From the IMG/VR virus record IMGVR_UViG_3300024520_000118, positions 1 to 47,486 of that record: a stretch of 47,486 nucleotides of DNA; one strand, 5' to 3'. This DNA comes from a virus. The notes beneath the pieces were generated by a model, which saw nothing but the letters and a program-made list of their open reading frames with translations, was not told where the DNA came from and ran no database searches. Each line of letters opens with the position of its first letter. Position 1 is the stretch's first letter. The translations under genes were made by a program, and so were the position numbers. This document shows, one piece after another, positions 24,019 through 32,617 of this stretch.

Positions 24019-24665
24019 TTAGCCCTTGGATGCTTTTTCTTGTTCGTGGCCATGTCGTTGGTCGTAGGCCAGAATGAGTGCTTGGGTCCAAGCGTCACAG
24101 TCATCCCAAGAGTCCTTGACTCCCGGGGGACGAACACCGAGGCGCTCACATGCGGCCCAGATTGCGAACTTGGTTGTAGTGTACTTGGGCCAAAGGATCT
24201 TCCTTCTTACCCCTCCAGACCATGTAGAAAAGACTGCCGTGCAGCTTCGAGTTTGGCTTCGTCCAGGGCGTTGGCCTCCAGGACTGCGTTGCCAATTCTA
24301 CTGATCTCAACCGTCGAGAAACCTGCGTCCTGCAGCTCTTGGTTGTAGTTGCTCCAGGTCTTGGGGTCGTCCATGTCGACGGTGTCCCACTCGACGTCAG
24401 AGGGCTCCAGAGACTTCAGAGTCATCCAGGCCATGCGTTGGATCTCGCGCGCCTGCAGTTGTAGTCTGTAGTTGGGGTCATTCCTGTTCTCGACCTCACC
24501 CTGTGGGGTGATGGACTTGGGAGCCAGGGGCATTGGGGCGACATTCTCGAATTCTTCGAAGGATGTGACGGCGACGCACTTGAAGACGATGTCTTCACTG
24601 TTGCCACGAGGGATAACCAGGACGATCTCGTTGGGGCCGTCAATCTTGCGACCGGCAATCTTCAT
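24019..24665 (-). CDS. tail assembly chaperone, long form by -1 frameshift (about 215 aa)
   Basis: The 152-residue short form ends GLEG-stop at GAG GGG TAA. If the glycine tRNA on GGG slips back one base along the GGGG at 24210-24213, reading continues with GTA AGA AGG for 63 more codons to a TAA at 24019-24021. The extension looks like a genuine protein (FAIWAACERLGVRPPG, then DSWDDCDAWTQALILAYDQ) and has no start codon of its own. This copies the lambda gpG/gpGT logic, where the long form binds the tape measure. The next gene begins 18 nt later, and the extension fills an otherwise empty 200-nt gap. Slippage itself is inferred. Confidence 0.65.
24207..24665 (-). CDS. tail assembly chaperone, short form (152 aa)
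   Basis: A tail assembly chaperone-type protein lying between tail tube and tape measure, the invariant position of this family. It starts MKIAGRKIDGPNE with AAGGA upstream, has beta-rich N-terminus then a helical part, and ends QSFLHGLEG. No direct sequence signature is known to me, so the call rests on position, size and the frameshift-ready 3' end. It is preceded by a UUCG hairpin after the tube gene. Confidence 0.65.
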   Translation of the reverse strand: MKIAGRKIDGPNEIVLVIPRGNSEDIVFKCVAVTSFEEFENVAPMPLAPKSITPQGEVENRNDPNYRLQLQAREIQRMAWMTLKSLEPSDVEWDTVDMDDPKTWSNYNQELQDAGFSTVEISRIGNAVLEANALDEAKLEAARQSFLHGLEG

Positions 24666-24707
24666 TGTATTGTTCCTTGCATGTTTCAGTATGGAGGAAA
24701 GACGTCA

Positions 24708-24723
24708 GGGGGCCGAAGCCCCC
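24708..24723 (-). terminator. UUCG tetraloop hairpin after the tail tube gene
   Basis: GGGGGC-TTCG-GCCCCC on the minus strand, a very stable stem-loop, followed by TGACGTCTTTCC. It lies 31 nt after the tail tube stop and 42 nt before the chaperone start. Acts as a partial terminator or 3' stabiliser. Confidence 0.7.
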
Positions 24724-24754
24724 ATCAGTCAAGTCAGCAAGTCATCAGGTAGGG

Positions 24755-25477
24755 TTAGCTACGGGTGATGACGGGGGAGACAGTGTTGCAACGACCGGAA
24801 ACGACGATGGCGGCATCTCGCAGGGAGACGTCGAAGGACTCGTAACGGAAGTCAGCCAGCAGGGTGGTCTCGTCCTGGGAGGAACCACAGGGAGCGGCGT
24901 GCGCAACTTCGACATCGACGGCGTAAGGCTCGCAGGCGTCAGCAGCGGAAGAAACCCAAGCAGCAGCACCACCGACCTTGTTCAGGGCGTCGTATGGTGT
25001 GATGACTTCGGAAGTACCGGTTGTGATGTGCTCGTAGACAGCGTCAATGTTGACGTCCAGAGGTTGTTGGTCGCCCTCACGGACGGAATCCAAGTCACCA
25101 CGGTCCAGCAGGTACTCGAAGTCCCTGTTCTTGGTCCAGGACAGGTCGCCGTCGCCCAGCTTGATCTCAACCTGCTGAGGCAGGAAGGTGATGACGGAGT
25201 CATCGGCAGAGATGGAGGTGGCGGCGGGGGTGAATGTCAACGTGGCGGGAGTACCGGGCGTGTCAACGGCGGTAACGGTGTAGATGGTGGTATCACCAAC
25301 GAGGGTGAAACGGGCACCAACGGGAACGTCTGTGGCGAGGACAGCGTTGGTAGCAACGGTGTCCAAAGCGACAGTGGTGTCGGAAACGGCAACGCCAGCG
25401 ACGTCATTGACAGCGGCGGTACCAGCGAAGCCATCCTTCAGGGTGATGACGGCGTCGCGTAATTCGATTCTTGCCAT
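24755..25477 (-). CDS. major tail tube protein (240 aa)
   Basis: Probable structural subunit of the tail tube. The start MARIELRDAVITLKDG has GGAG upstream; the longer frame beginning at 25741 is a chance extension over the next gene. The protein is beta-rich, with an Ig-like ~70-residue insert (VGARFTLVGDTTIYTV, TLTFTPAATSIS) followed by the tube core (QVEIKLGDGDLSWTKNRDFEYLLDRG, split here for length) and a paired-strand end (FDVSLRDAAIVVSGR). Position directly before the chaperone supports the call. A stable hairpin after the gene fits high expression. Confidence 0.72.
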   Translation of the reverse strand: MARIELRDAVITLKDGFAGTAAVNDVAGVAVSDTTVALDTVATNAVLATDVPVGARFTLVGDTTIYTVTAVDTPGTPATLTFTPAATSISADDSVITFLPQQVEIKLGDGDLSWTKNRDFEYLLDRGDLDSVREGDQQPLDVNIDAVYEHITTGTSEVITPYDALNKVGGAAAWVSSAADACEPYAVDVEVAHAAPCGSSQDETTLLADFRYESFDVSLRDAAIVVSGRCNTVSPVITRS

Positions 25478-25508
25478 GGGTAAAAAACTCCAGGTAAGCA
25501 AGTGATAG

Positions 25509-25997
25509 TTAGTTGGAAACGTACATGGTGTACGAACAGGTGACGGCGAGTTGGCGAAGGCGGTCTTCGCGGTTGATCTCGCCAAAGTGGTGGACCTTGA
25601 CACCCCCATCGGAGGAGTCGGTGAAGCGTAGACAGCCGATGGCAGAACCATCATCGTCAACGCCCAGGCCATGCTTGAGTACGGGAATACTGGCGGACGC
25701 CTCTGCCATCTTCCCGGCGATCTCTGTCCCGGCGTACGCATTATCAGCAGCGTCGCCCATATGGGAGAAAATCATAACGTAGGTATCAACCTTGAATCGG
25801 TAATACCCTGCACTCACTTCAGTGACGTGCGGACCATTCACGCGGATCTCACAGCGGTTTTCCGCTTCCTGAAACGCGGTGGTTCGTTCCTCTAACTCTT
25901 CCACAAGCGAGGCGTAACCTTCGGAGTTGGCTACTGTTTTGAAATGGTTGGCAACACTGGACTGCACCCAGCGGGGCCAATTCGAATTGTAAGCCAT
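25509..25997 (-). CDS. tail terminator-like protein (162 aa)
   Basis: A connector-region protein between the neck genes and the tail tube. Starts MAYNSNWPRWVQSSV with AAAGG upstream. It has an N-terminal helix then beta strands (CEIRVNGPHVTEV, YRFKVDTYVMIF) and a C-terminal strand (LAVTCSYTMYVSN), the alpha/beta order of tail terminators. Position immediately upstream of the tube gene is typical. Identification is by position and shape, not by a diagnostic motif. Confidence 0.5.
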   Translation of the reverse strand: MAYNSNWPRWVQSSVANHFKTVANSEGYASLVEELEERTTAFQEAENRCEIRVNGPHVTEVSAGYYRFKVDTYVMIFSHMGDAADNAYAGTEIAGKMAEASASIPVLKHGLGVDDDGSAIGCLRFTDSSDGGVKVHHFGEINREDRLRQLAVTCSYTMYVSN

Positions 25998-26069
25998 AGT
26001 GGTTACCTTTGAAAAGAATGACACGGCTTTGTAGACGCCAATCTTGGAGCCGGTCTGGAAAGTGGTTGG

Positions 26070-26360
26070 TTATCGTGTTGGTGTTTCGGGGGTGTTGTCC
26101 CAGCCTGAGACCAGGGTGGTGGCTTGGGCGTGGGTCAGGTATGCGGCGCGGGCGCCGTCCTTGTGGTTCTCGACGAGGTTGGCGATCATTGTGGGTACCT
26201 GCCTGGTCTCGTAGCGGAGTAACAGCAGGGCCCCGTCTGGAGACTTGCGGCACTTGTCCTCTGTATCTAAGAACCCGTTGCGCCGCGTGATTCGGGAATC
26301 GAGCGCGGCGGATGTTTTCAGGACCACGTAGGTTCTGTGGTCCCAACGGCTGGATGACAT
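26070..26360 (-). CDS. hypothetical neck-region protein (96 aa)
   Basis: Unrecognised 96-residue protein starting MSSSRWDHRTYVVL, with AAAGG upstream. It has a mixed alpha/beta look and many charged residues, no membrane segment. It starts 14 nt after the 2073-residue gene ends, followed by 72 nt without a gene before the tail terminator-like gene. Likely a minor connector or non-structural assembly factor. Confidence 0.6.
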   Translation of the reverse strand: MSSSRWDHRTYVVLKTSAALDSRITRRNGFLDTEDKCRKSPDGALLLLRYETRQVPTMIANLVENHKDGARAAYLTHAQATTLVSGWDNTPETPTR

Positions 26361-26374
26361 AGTATGCCTTTCTA

Positions 26375-29300
26375 TCAGACGCCGAAGCGTCCGCGTTGTT
26401 CGCCGTACAGCGCCCAGATAGCGGCGGTGGGCGCGACGTCGTTGTAAGTGGTGATACGTCCGGTACTACCTTCCCAGTTACGACCTGTCGTTGGCTCCCA
26501 GGCTGCGACGGTGATGTCGTCGATAGAGGGTTCCAGAGGACCGGTACGGTTGGTGACCGAGTCGAGCAGGATACCGTCGAGGTAGATGTGCATCTCACTG
26601 CTGGTACCGAGTGTACCGTCTGCAGTGAAGGAGAGCATGTGCCACGTGTTATCCAGGATGCTGTTGATGTTGATGGCGGTGGTGTAGTTCAGCGAGGCGA
26701 TGCTGGCGCCAGCGAAGGCTACACGTGCGGCAAGGGTTGAGGCTACATATTCAAGTGTCCAGGTGTCGGTGTGGTTGGCTATAACCTGAAGACCACCATG
26801 GTATAGGGCCTTGACCCACATGTTGACCGTCAGCTTGTCAGTGATGGCGAAGTCAGATGAGTATGGGACCGTACCATAACTGGCGTTGTTAGCACCGGAC
26901 CAGGCCAACTGACCACCGTCAGGGGTGGTATGTACTGGTGAGCCAAACAGGGTACAGTCGTTGGCATTGGCAGAGGAGTCGGCCCAGAGGGTACCCACGG
27001 GTGCAACTGCTGCGTCGAGGTCGAGGAGTGTTGGGGCCACGGTGTCGTTGATACCGTAGCGAACCTTCTCCTTGTTGAAGTCTTCCAGGATCGTTGCGTC
27101 GGAGAGCGTGGATTGCTGGAATTGGAACATGCCCAAGTCACCGTTGACGTAGCTGCCGCCGCCGAATATACCACGGTGCATCAGGTATAGGTCTGTCATG
27201 GCGTAGTTGTTCGCGGCGACTGAGTTCGTCCCGGCGAGATGGCCGTTGATGTAGAGGGAGAACGAATTGGTAGTCGAGTTGAAGGTCATCGTGTAGTGAT
27301 ACCACTCGTTCGACTCGAGCCGGTTGGCAGGTGATTGGATGTATTCCCAACCAGCAGTAGTGTCATTCATGTAAGCCCTCAACGTACTTCCACTTCCGTT
27401 GAAGTATAAGGCTGGGTCGGAGTCTTGGTCGAATTCTACTGCCATGGCGGCAGTTGATACATTGTGGTTTCGCAGCCACATCTTCATGGTGAAGTCACCA
27501 GAGAGACCACCAAAGGTCGTGTTGTTTTTAAGACCGTCGTTGACACCGTCGCACGCCCAGAAGGCACCACCGACGTCGGCGGTTGGGGTGCTGAATGTTG
27601 GTGTTCCGGTGTAGTCCAGGTAGGTGCCGTGGGAACCAGGGAGGCCTTGGGCTTCACCCAGGTCTCGGACCTGCGTTGATAACCCAACGCCACCACCCTC
27701 AGCCGAACGGAGACGACCTGCGTCGAACCACGCCTTGGAGTTGGTAGTGTCTGGCTCGTAGTTACCACGACGGGCATCGAAGTCTTCTTGGATCTGGAGG
27801 GCGGTCAGTACGCCGTCGAAGGCGGCGGCATATTGCAGCTCGCAGTTTAGGTGGTCGGACGTAGAGGATACACCGGAGCGGAGCGCGCCTAGGGCGAACT
27901 CTGCTGCCGTGTTATTCATCGTGAGGCCCATAGATGTGGCGCTGTTATCCAGCATACCGTTAATGAATATCTGGCCATTACCATCGCCGTCCAGCGTGGT
28001 GGCGACCTGGTACCACTGACCGTAGCTCAGTGTGGTTGCTGATATGACAGACGACCAGGACGTACCATCGTTGACCCAGAGGTAGATTTTCTTGTCTGCT
28101 GATCTGTGCTGTACGATCCACTCACGGTCTGAGTCAACGTAGTTGGTCTTACCCATGATCGTACCATAGGCATGCCCAGAGCCCATGATTCGGACCCAGG
28201 ACAGGGTTGAGAATGTGGCGTCTCGGAAAGTCGTTACGAGTTGATCGTCGTCGACTGCGGCGTCGTTGACACCGTCGAACGTGACCTCACCGCTGTTGTT
28301 AGACGTGAATACGGGACCACCCTCAAGTGTGATATTCGCGGTACCGACCCGGTCGTTCCAGGTTGTGGCTGCGGCGCCAGCGTAGGATGCGGTGTTGGTT
28401 GCGTCGTACTCGACAACCTTGGTGGCGACTTTATATAGCTTTTTCTCAGATTTGAAGTTACGCGCGACTTCGTCGGCGGTCAGTGCCTTGCCATAGTACA
28501 GACGTGCGTTACCGGTCTCACCAGTTCTGTAGTGAGCGGAGCCTGCCCTTCTACCGAAGTAGAGCTGGCGGGCATTGGAGGCTTGGGACGCGGCGGTACC
28601 TGCGGAGGCAGTGGATACCAGTTCGCCGTCAACGTATAGTTCCAGGTTACCATCACGGTCTGCGGAGAGCACCAGGTGATGCCACCTAGAGTCGACAAGG
28701 TTAAAGGCGTCGGTACCGTCACCATAGGTGGGGTCCTGGCCGGGACCGAAGTCCACACCGTACTGTGATGACGCGTTACCGTAGATGACACGGGCTCCGT
28801 TATTACAACCGTAGGTTGCGCCACCCATACCAAGCATCGCGCCCGAACGGGGGTTGGAACCGGTGTCGAGCCAATCCATGTAACCTAAATCCCAGCCGGG
28901 GTTGTATTCTGCGGTTTGCCTGCCCCAGACTTCCATGGTGTAGTCCTGACCTGTACCGTCGAACTGAGTGTTCCACTGGGCGTTCTCGGGGATGTAGGTG
29001 TAGGAGCTGGTTCCGTCCAGGACGTAGCCCTGTTCGCTGACGGTCGCACCGCCGATGAGAAGACCGTTGTTTTGGTTGGTCGCTTGGTCATAGATTGTGG
29101 TGCCTGAAGCCCAGGTACGCCAGTCGTGCCAGAGGGAGACGTTCTCGCGGAGGGGTGCCAGGTAGTGGTCCTTGTCGACGAGGAAGTTCTGTTCAATAGA
29201 CGTGGCACCAAGTGCGAAGTCGTACATACGACAGGCTGCCCAGTCACCATTGATCCAGTCCCAGCCCGTGGTGTTACCCATGAACTTGACGATGTCGGTG

Positions 29301-32300
29301 TTGTAGGTGACGGCCACCCCTGTGCTGGTCGTTGCAGCCAGGGTACCGTCGATGTAGAGTTTGTGGTCGGCGCCATCGAAGGTGGCGGCAACGTGCACCC
29401 AGTAGTCGTCAAGACCTGCGGTGTCAGCATGGACACCCTCGGCAGAGTTCCAGGTGTTCTTACGCCCGGAGATGTTCTGAGTCCCGCCCGTGGCGTCCAT
29501 ACCATAGGTAATCTTACAACCCGTGGTATCGGTTCCAGAACCGAACGCACCCATGAGACCATAGGTGACATGGGACCGTACACGTATCCAGATTTCTCGG
29601 GTGTAGTTGGCAGTCAGCAGGGAGGCATTGCCGGTACCGGGGAGGGTCAGGTAGTCGTTCACGCCGTCAAAGGTCAGGTATTTTGCACCAGTGGTTGGGT
29701 CTATACGCAGGGCGTCCTCGCCAAGACCGCTGGTCTCCAGTCGTTGCGTCGTGTCGGCTGCGTCTTGAGCGTTGGGGAGTTGGTAGGTAGAGCTACCAAT
29801 ATCCCAGGCCAGTGCGCCGGTTCTGGTGTTCCAGTCTGCGAGCAGCCCGTAGGGGACGTAGGTGCTATCGAAGCGTTCCTTGTCAACATCGAAGTTTTGG
29901 ACGACCTCGGAGGGGGTCAGGGCGGTGTGGTACATACGCATGACACCGATACGTCCAGTCCAGAAGGTGCCAGTTGTGCCACGGCGACCAAGGACCATAC
30001 CAGATGCGTTGTCGATGTTGGCGGTTGAACCCATGGACTTACGGGCTTCCTCGACACCGTCGATGTAGATAATGGCATCGCCGTCACGGTCGACGGTCAT
30101 GAGAAGATGGTGCCACTTCCAACCGTAGGTCAGGTCGGTACCGTTAGAGCCGTCACCGTAGGAGGGGTCAACACCTGAGCCGAGGTCAACACCGAACTGA
30201 TCGGCGTTACCAACGACGGCGCGGGCTTGGCCCGTGTCCCCGTAGAGGGAACCGGAAATACCGAGGCGGAAACCCGTTCTGGGGTTGTCAGCTTCGATGA
30301 AGTTGTCAATGACGGGGAGGTCCCAGTTGCCAGCCGTGTCGGAGGCGTCGCGACGGACCCAGGCTTCAACAGTGAAGTCGGTTGCGGTGCCCATGTCGGC
30401 CCAGGAGGGGGCGTTCTCAATGGCCATGAACGTGGAGGTACCATCCAGGTTGAATGAACCTTCGCCAGGCGTGTTAATGTCTTCCCAATCAACGGTACCG
30501 AAAATTGTTGCGTCGTTACCGTTGCCAGAGAGGTCAGACCACGTGTTGCCTGTACCACCGTAGGAAGAGGCGTCGCCTGCGTCCAGGTGGATGACGGAAC
30601 CAGAAACGAGCGTCCCACCACCTTGTCCAACCTTCTGGACGGAACCAGAGGCTGTCAGGGAGAGACTGTCGCTGGCTGATCGGGTGCCGACCAACTCGCG
30701 GTGCGAGACGTCACCTTGTAGAACCAGTGCGTTGTTGGCAGTACGGGGGCCACCGACGTGGGCGCGGGTGGCGGATTGAATCAGGGAGAGTGTATCGGAG
30801 CCTGTGAGACCGAAGACCTTTTCGATGGAACCGGACTGCGTCAGGACCAGTGTAGCAGATGTGGTCAGGGTGGCGACCTTGTCGGCGTTGGCGCTAGCAG
30901 TCAGGGCCAGTGCGTCGGAGGCAGTCAGGGACTGAACCAGGGAGACGCTGGCGGCGTCGGTCATGGCGAGTGCGTCAGTGGCAGTCAGAGACTGAACCAG
31001 GGAGACGCTGGCGCTTTGAGCAACAACCAGGGCGTCGGCTGCGGATCGGGCGGCGACCTTGTCGGCGTCAGCAGTCTGCGTGACGGACAGGGTGTCGCTG
31101 GCGCTGAGTCCGAAGCCCAGGTCAACCATATTGTCTTGCGTAACAACCAGGGTGTCGGCACCCGTCAGGGCGCGGTCATGGTTGCGGTCGGCAGTGTCGG
31201 CCAGACTCAGTGAGTCGGTAGCCGTTGTGGATGCGATGTAGACACGGGCACCGGAGTCTGTCAGGACCAAGGCATCGGAACCGGTCAGGCTCAGGCCCAG
31301 GCTGATGTCACCGGACTGCGTGAGGCTCAGGGTATCGGATGCCGTGATGGCACCGAAGGTCTTGTTCAGTACGTTGCTGTCCGTGACGGTCAGGGTGTCG
31401 GCACTGGTGCGGGCGCGAGAGACAGACAGGGCGGCAGTGTCGGACAGGGACAGGTTGCTGGTTACCGTGAAGTTGGAACCCAGACTGACGACGTTGGACT
31501 GACTCAGGGCCAGGGCGTCGGATGTGGTCAGGGAAGCGACCTTGGCTGCGTCTGCGGACTGGGTGACGACCAGGGTCCCGGAACCAGTCAGGGACTGAAC
31601 CAGGGCGATGTCACCGGAGTCGGTCAGGGCAAGGGTACCGGATGCGGACAGGATGGCGACCTTGTCGGCGTTGGCTGCCTGGGTGATAGAGACGACGCTG
31701 GAACCGGTCAGTGCGCTAGACTCACTTGTGAGGCCAGAGTGACTCAGGGACAGGGCGTCAGAGGCTGTGATATTTCGGGTCAGGCTGGCAGAACCAGACT
31801 GCGTGATGGTTAGGACCTCGGCGTCACTACGTTTGGCATCAAAGGCGCGCACCCCCTGTTGCGTGACGGCGAGGGGAGAGTCAGCAGTGGTGAAAGTGTT
31901 ACGGACGACGTCACCCAGGTCGCCTTGTAGGACGAGGCTATCGTCGGCGGTGATGGTGGCAACGTAGGTACGTGCAGCCGTATGCGTGATGGCTGTGGTA
32001 CTGCTCGCAGTCAGGATGCGTTCCAAACCTGTACGCAGAGCCTGATCAGCCAGGCCGACGATGTCGGTAGCCGTCAGTTGCTTGACGCGGTTGGAGACGA
32101 TTGCACCGGAGTGGTCCAGGGAGATCGTGCTGGAGCCGTAGAGGAAGTATTGAGGAGTTGTCGTAACGGGCGAATCGGAGACATCAGCACGTACAGCCGT
32201 GAGGGTCCAGGGTGAGCCGAACTTGCTGGGACTGATGCTATGGATGTCGAAGCGGTCGCCGTCGAACTCGACCCAATCGTCATTCTCGATCTCGTAGCCT

Positions 32301-32596
32301 GCGGGGAGGTCCCGAGGATCAATGAGGAAGTTCCATGTGGACCGGTCGTAGAACGCACCGTACATGAACTCTTTACCAGAGTCAACCTGAGACGCGCCTT
32401 GCGTCTGGGACCGCTTGGTTTTGGCTGGAATGACAACAGCACGTTTGATAGTTGTAGACGTAGAAGAGGAGGACTTGACACCGGTCAGGAGATCGGTAGT
32501 TTCAGTGCCTTGCTTAACCAGAACAATGGTACCACCGTAGAGGCGCTTCAACTGGTAGATGGGTGCGCGGTTGGTGCGCTTACGATAGTTCGCCAT
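26375..32596 (-). CDS. giant neck-anchored display protein: stopper-like domain, 25 beta repeats, six LamG domains (2073 aa)
   Basis: Residues ~1-140 are a paralogue of the adjacent 143-residue protein: IYQLKRLYGG versus IYQLKRLHGS, KEFMYGAFYD versus KQFMYGGFYD, FLIDPRDL versus FLIDPAEL, and similar strand ends. Residues ~155-655 hold about 25 tandem repeats of ~20 residues, consensus near SDxLxLTQSGxxxxxxxLTA. Residues ~666-2073 hold six LamG/concanavalin A-like modules of ~190-250 residues, recognisable by WSDLSGNGNDAT-, FDGVNDYL-, WVHVAATFDG- and MRMYHTALT-type blocks. LamG folds bind glycans or host surface molecules. By its first domain the protein should join the head-tail connector, giving a neck whisker or collar. 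GAAAGG precedes the start. No catalytic motif seen. Confidence 0.78.
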   Translation of the reverse strand: MANYRKRTNRAPIYQLKRLYGGTIVLVKQGTETTDLLTGVKSSSSTSTTIKRAVVIPAKTKRSQTQGASQVDSGKEFMYGAFYDRSTWNFLIDPRDLPAGYEIENDDWVEFDGDRFDIHSISPSKFGSPWTLTAVRADVSDSPVTTTPQYFLYGSSTISLDHSGAIVSNRVKQLTATDIVGLADQALRTGLERILTASSTTAITHTAARTYVATITADDSLVLQGDLGDVVRNTFTTADSPLAVTQQGVRAFDAKRSDAEVLTITQSGSASLTRNITASDALSLSHSGLTSESSALTGSSVVSITQAANADKVAILSASGTLALTDSGDIALVQSLTGSGTLVVTQSADAAKVASLTTSDALALSQSNVVSLGSNFTVTSNLSLSDTAALSVSRARTSADTLTVTDSNVLNKTFGAITASDTLSLTQSGDISLGLSLTGSDALVLTDSGARVYIASTTATDSLSLADTADRNHDRALTGADTLVVTQDNMVDLGFGLSASDTLSVTQTADADKVAARSAADALVVAQSASVSLVQSLTATDALAMTDAASVSLVQSLTASDALALTASANADKVATLTTSATLVLTQSGSIEKVFGLTGSDTLSLIQSATRAHVGGPRTANNALVLQGDVSHRELVGTRSASDSLSLTASGSVQKVGQGGGTLVSGSVIHLDAGDASSYGGTGNTWSDLSGNGNDATIFGTVDWEDINTPGEGSFNLDGTSTFMAIENAPSWADMGTATDFTVEAWVRRDASDTAGNWDLPVIDNFIEADNPRTGFRLGISGSLYGDTGQARAVVGNADQFGVDLGSGVDPSYGDGSNGTDLTYGWKWHHLLMTVDRDGDAIIYIDGVEEARKSMGSTANIDNASGMVLGRRGTTGTFWTGRIGVMRMYHTALTPSEVVQNFDVDKERFDSTYVPYGLLADWNTRTGALAWDIGSSTYQLPNAQDAADTTQRLETSGLGEDALRIDPTTGAKYLTFDGVNDYLTLPGTGNASLLTANYTREIWIRVRSHVTYGLMGAFGSGTDTTGCKITYGMDATGGTQNISGRKNTWNSAEGVHADTAGLDDYWVHVAATFDGADHKLYIDGTLAATTSTGVAVTYNTDIVKFMGNTTGWDWINGDWAACRMYDFALGATSIEQNFLVDKDHYLAPLRENVSLWHDWRTWASGTTIYDQATNQNNGLLIGGATVSEQGYVLDGTSSYTYIPENAQWNTQFDGTGQDYTMEVWGRQTAEYNPGWDLGYMDWLDTGSNPRSGAMLGMGGATYGCNNGARVIYGNASSQYGVDFGPGQDPTYGDGTDAFNLVDSRWHHLVLSADRDGNLELYVDGELVSTASAGTAASQASNARQLYFGRRAGSAHYRTGETGNARLYYGKALTADEVARNFKSEKKLYKVATKVVEYDATNTASYAGAAATTWNDRVGTANITLEGGPVFTSNNSGEVTFDGVNDAAVDDDQLVTTFRDATFSTLSWVRIMGSGHAYGTIMGKTNYVDSDREWIVQHRSADKKIYLWVNDGTSWSSVISATTLSYGQWYQVATTLDGDGNGQIFINGMLDNSATSMGLTMNNTAAEFALGALRSGVSSTSDHLNCELQYAAAFDGVLTALQIQEDFDARRGNYEPDTTNSKAWFDAGRLRSAEGGGVGLSTQVRDLGEAQGLPGSHGTYLDYTGTPTFSTPTADVGGAFWACDGVNDGLKNNTTFGGLSGDFTMKMWLRNHNVSTAAMAVEFDQDSDPALYFNGSGSTLRAYMNDTTAGWEYIQSPANRLESNEWYHYTMTFNSTTNSFSLYINGHLAGTNSVAANNYAMTDLYLMHRGIFGGGSYVNGDLGMFQFQQSTLSDATILEDFNKEKVRYGINDTVAPTLLDLDAAVAPVGTLWADSSANANDCTLFGSPVHTTPDGGQLAWSGANNASYGTVPYSSDFAITDKLTVNMWVKALYHGGLQVIANHTDTWTLEYVASTLAARVAFAGASIASLNYTTAININSILDNTWHMLSFTADGTLGTSSEMHIYLDGILLDSVTNRTGPLEPSIDDITVAAWEPTTGRNWEGSTGRITTYNDVAPTAAIWALYGEQRGRFGV
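30601..32134 (-). repeat. tandem 60-nt coding repeats (about 25 copies)
   Basis: DNA encoding the 20-residue beta repeats of the 2073-residue protein. Copies recur with a period close to 60 nt and recognisable blocks such as GTCGGAGGCAGTCAGGG-like plus-strand strings, but they have diverged, with few identical copies. The reading frame is kept throughout. Confidence 0.8.
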
Positions 32597-32617
32597 CTTG
32601 GGTTTGCCTTTCGGGTG

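Noticed and set aside
24140-24218. 25-codon frame starting ATG GTC TGG in the third frame at the end of the chaperone gene
   Set aside because: Overlaps both chaperone frames, has no ribosome site of its own, and the -1 extension is longer and more protein-like. A +1 slip into it cannot be excluded.
25478-25741. Upstream extension of the tail tube frame to 25741
   Set aside because: Overlaps the tail terminator-like gene; the internal ATG at 25477 has GGAG and a clean protein start.
29126-30028. 300-residue plus-strand frame opposite the LamG region
   Set aside because: Complement of LamG coding sequence, no start signal, low-complexity composition.
30601-32134. CRISPR-like appearance of 60-nt regular repeats
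   Set aside because: No identical repeat/unique spacer pattern; the period is that of an in-frame 20-codon protein repeat.
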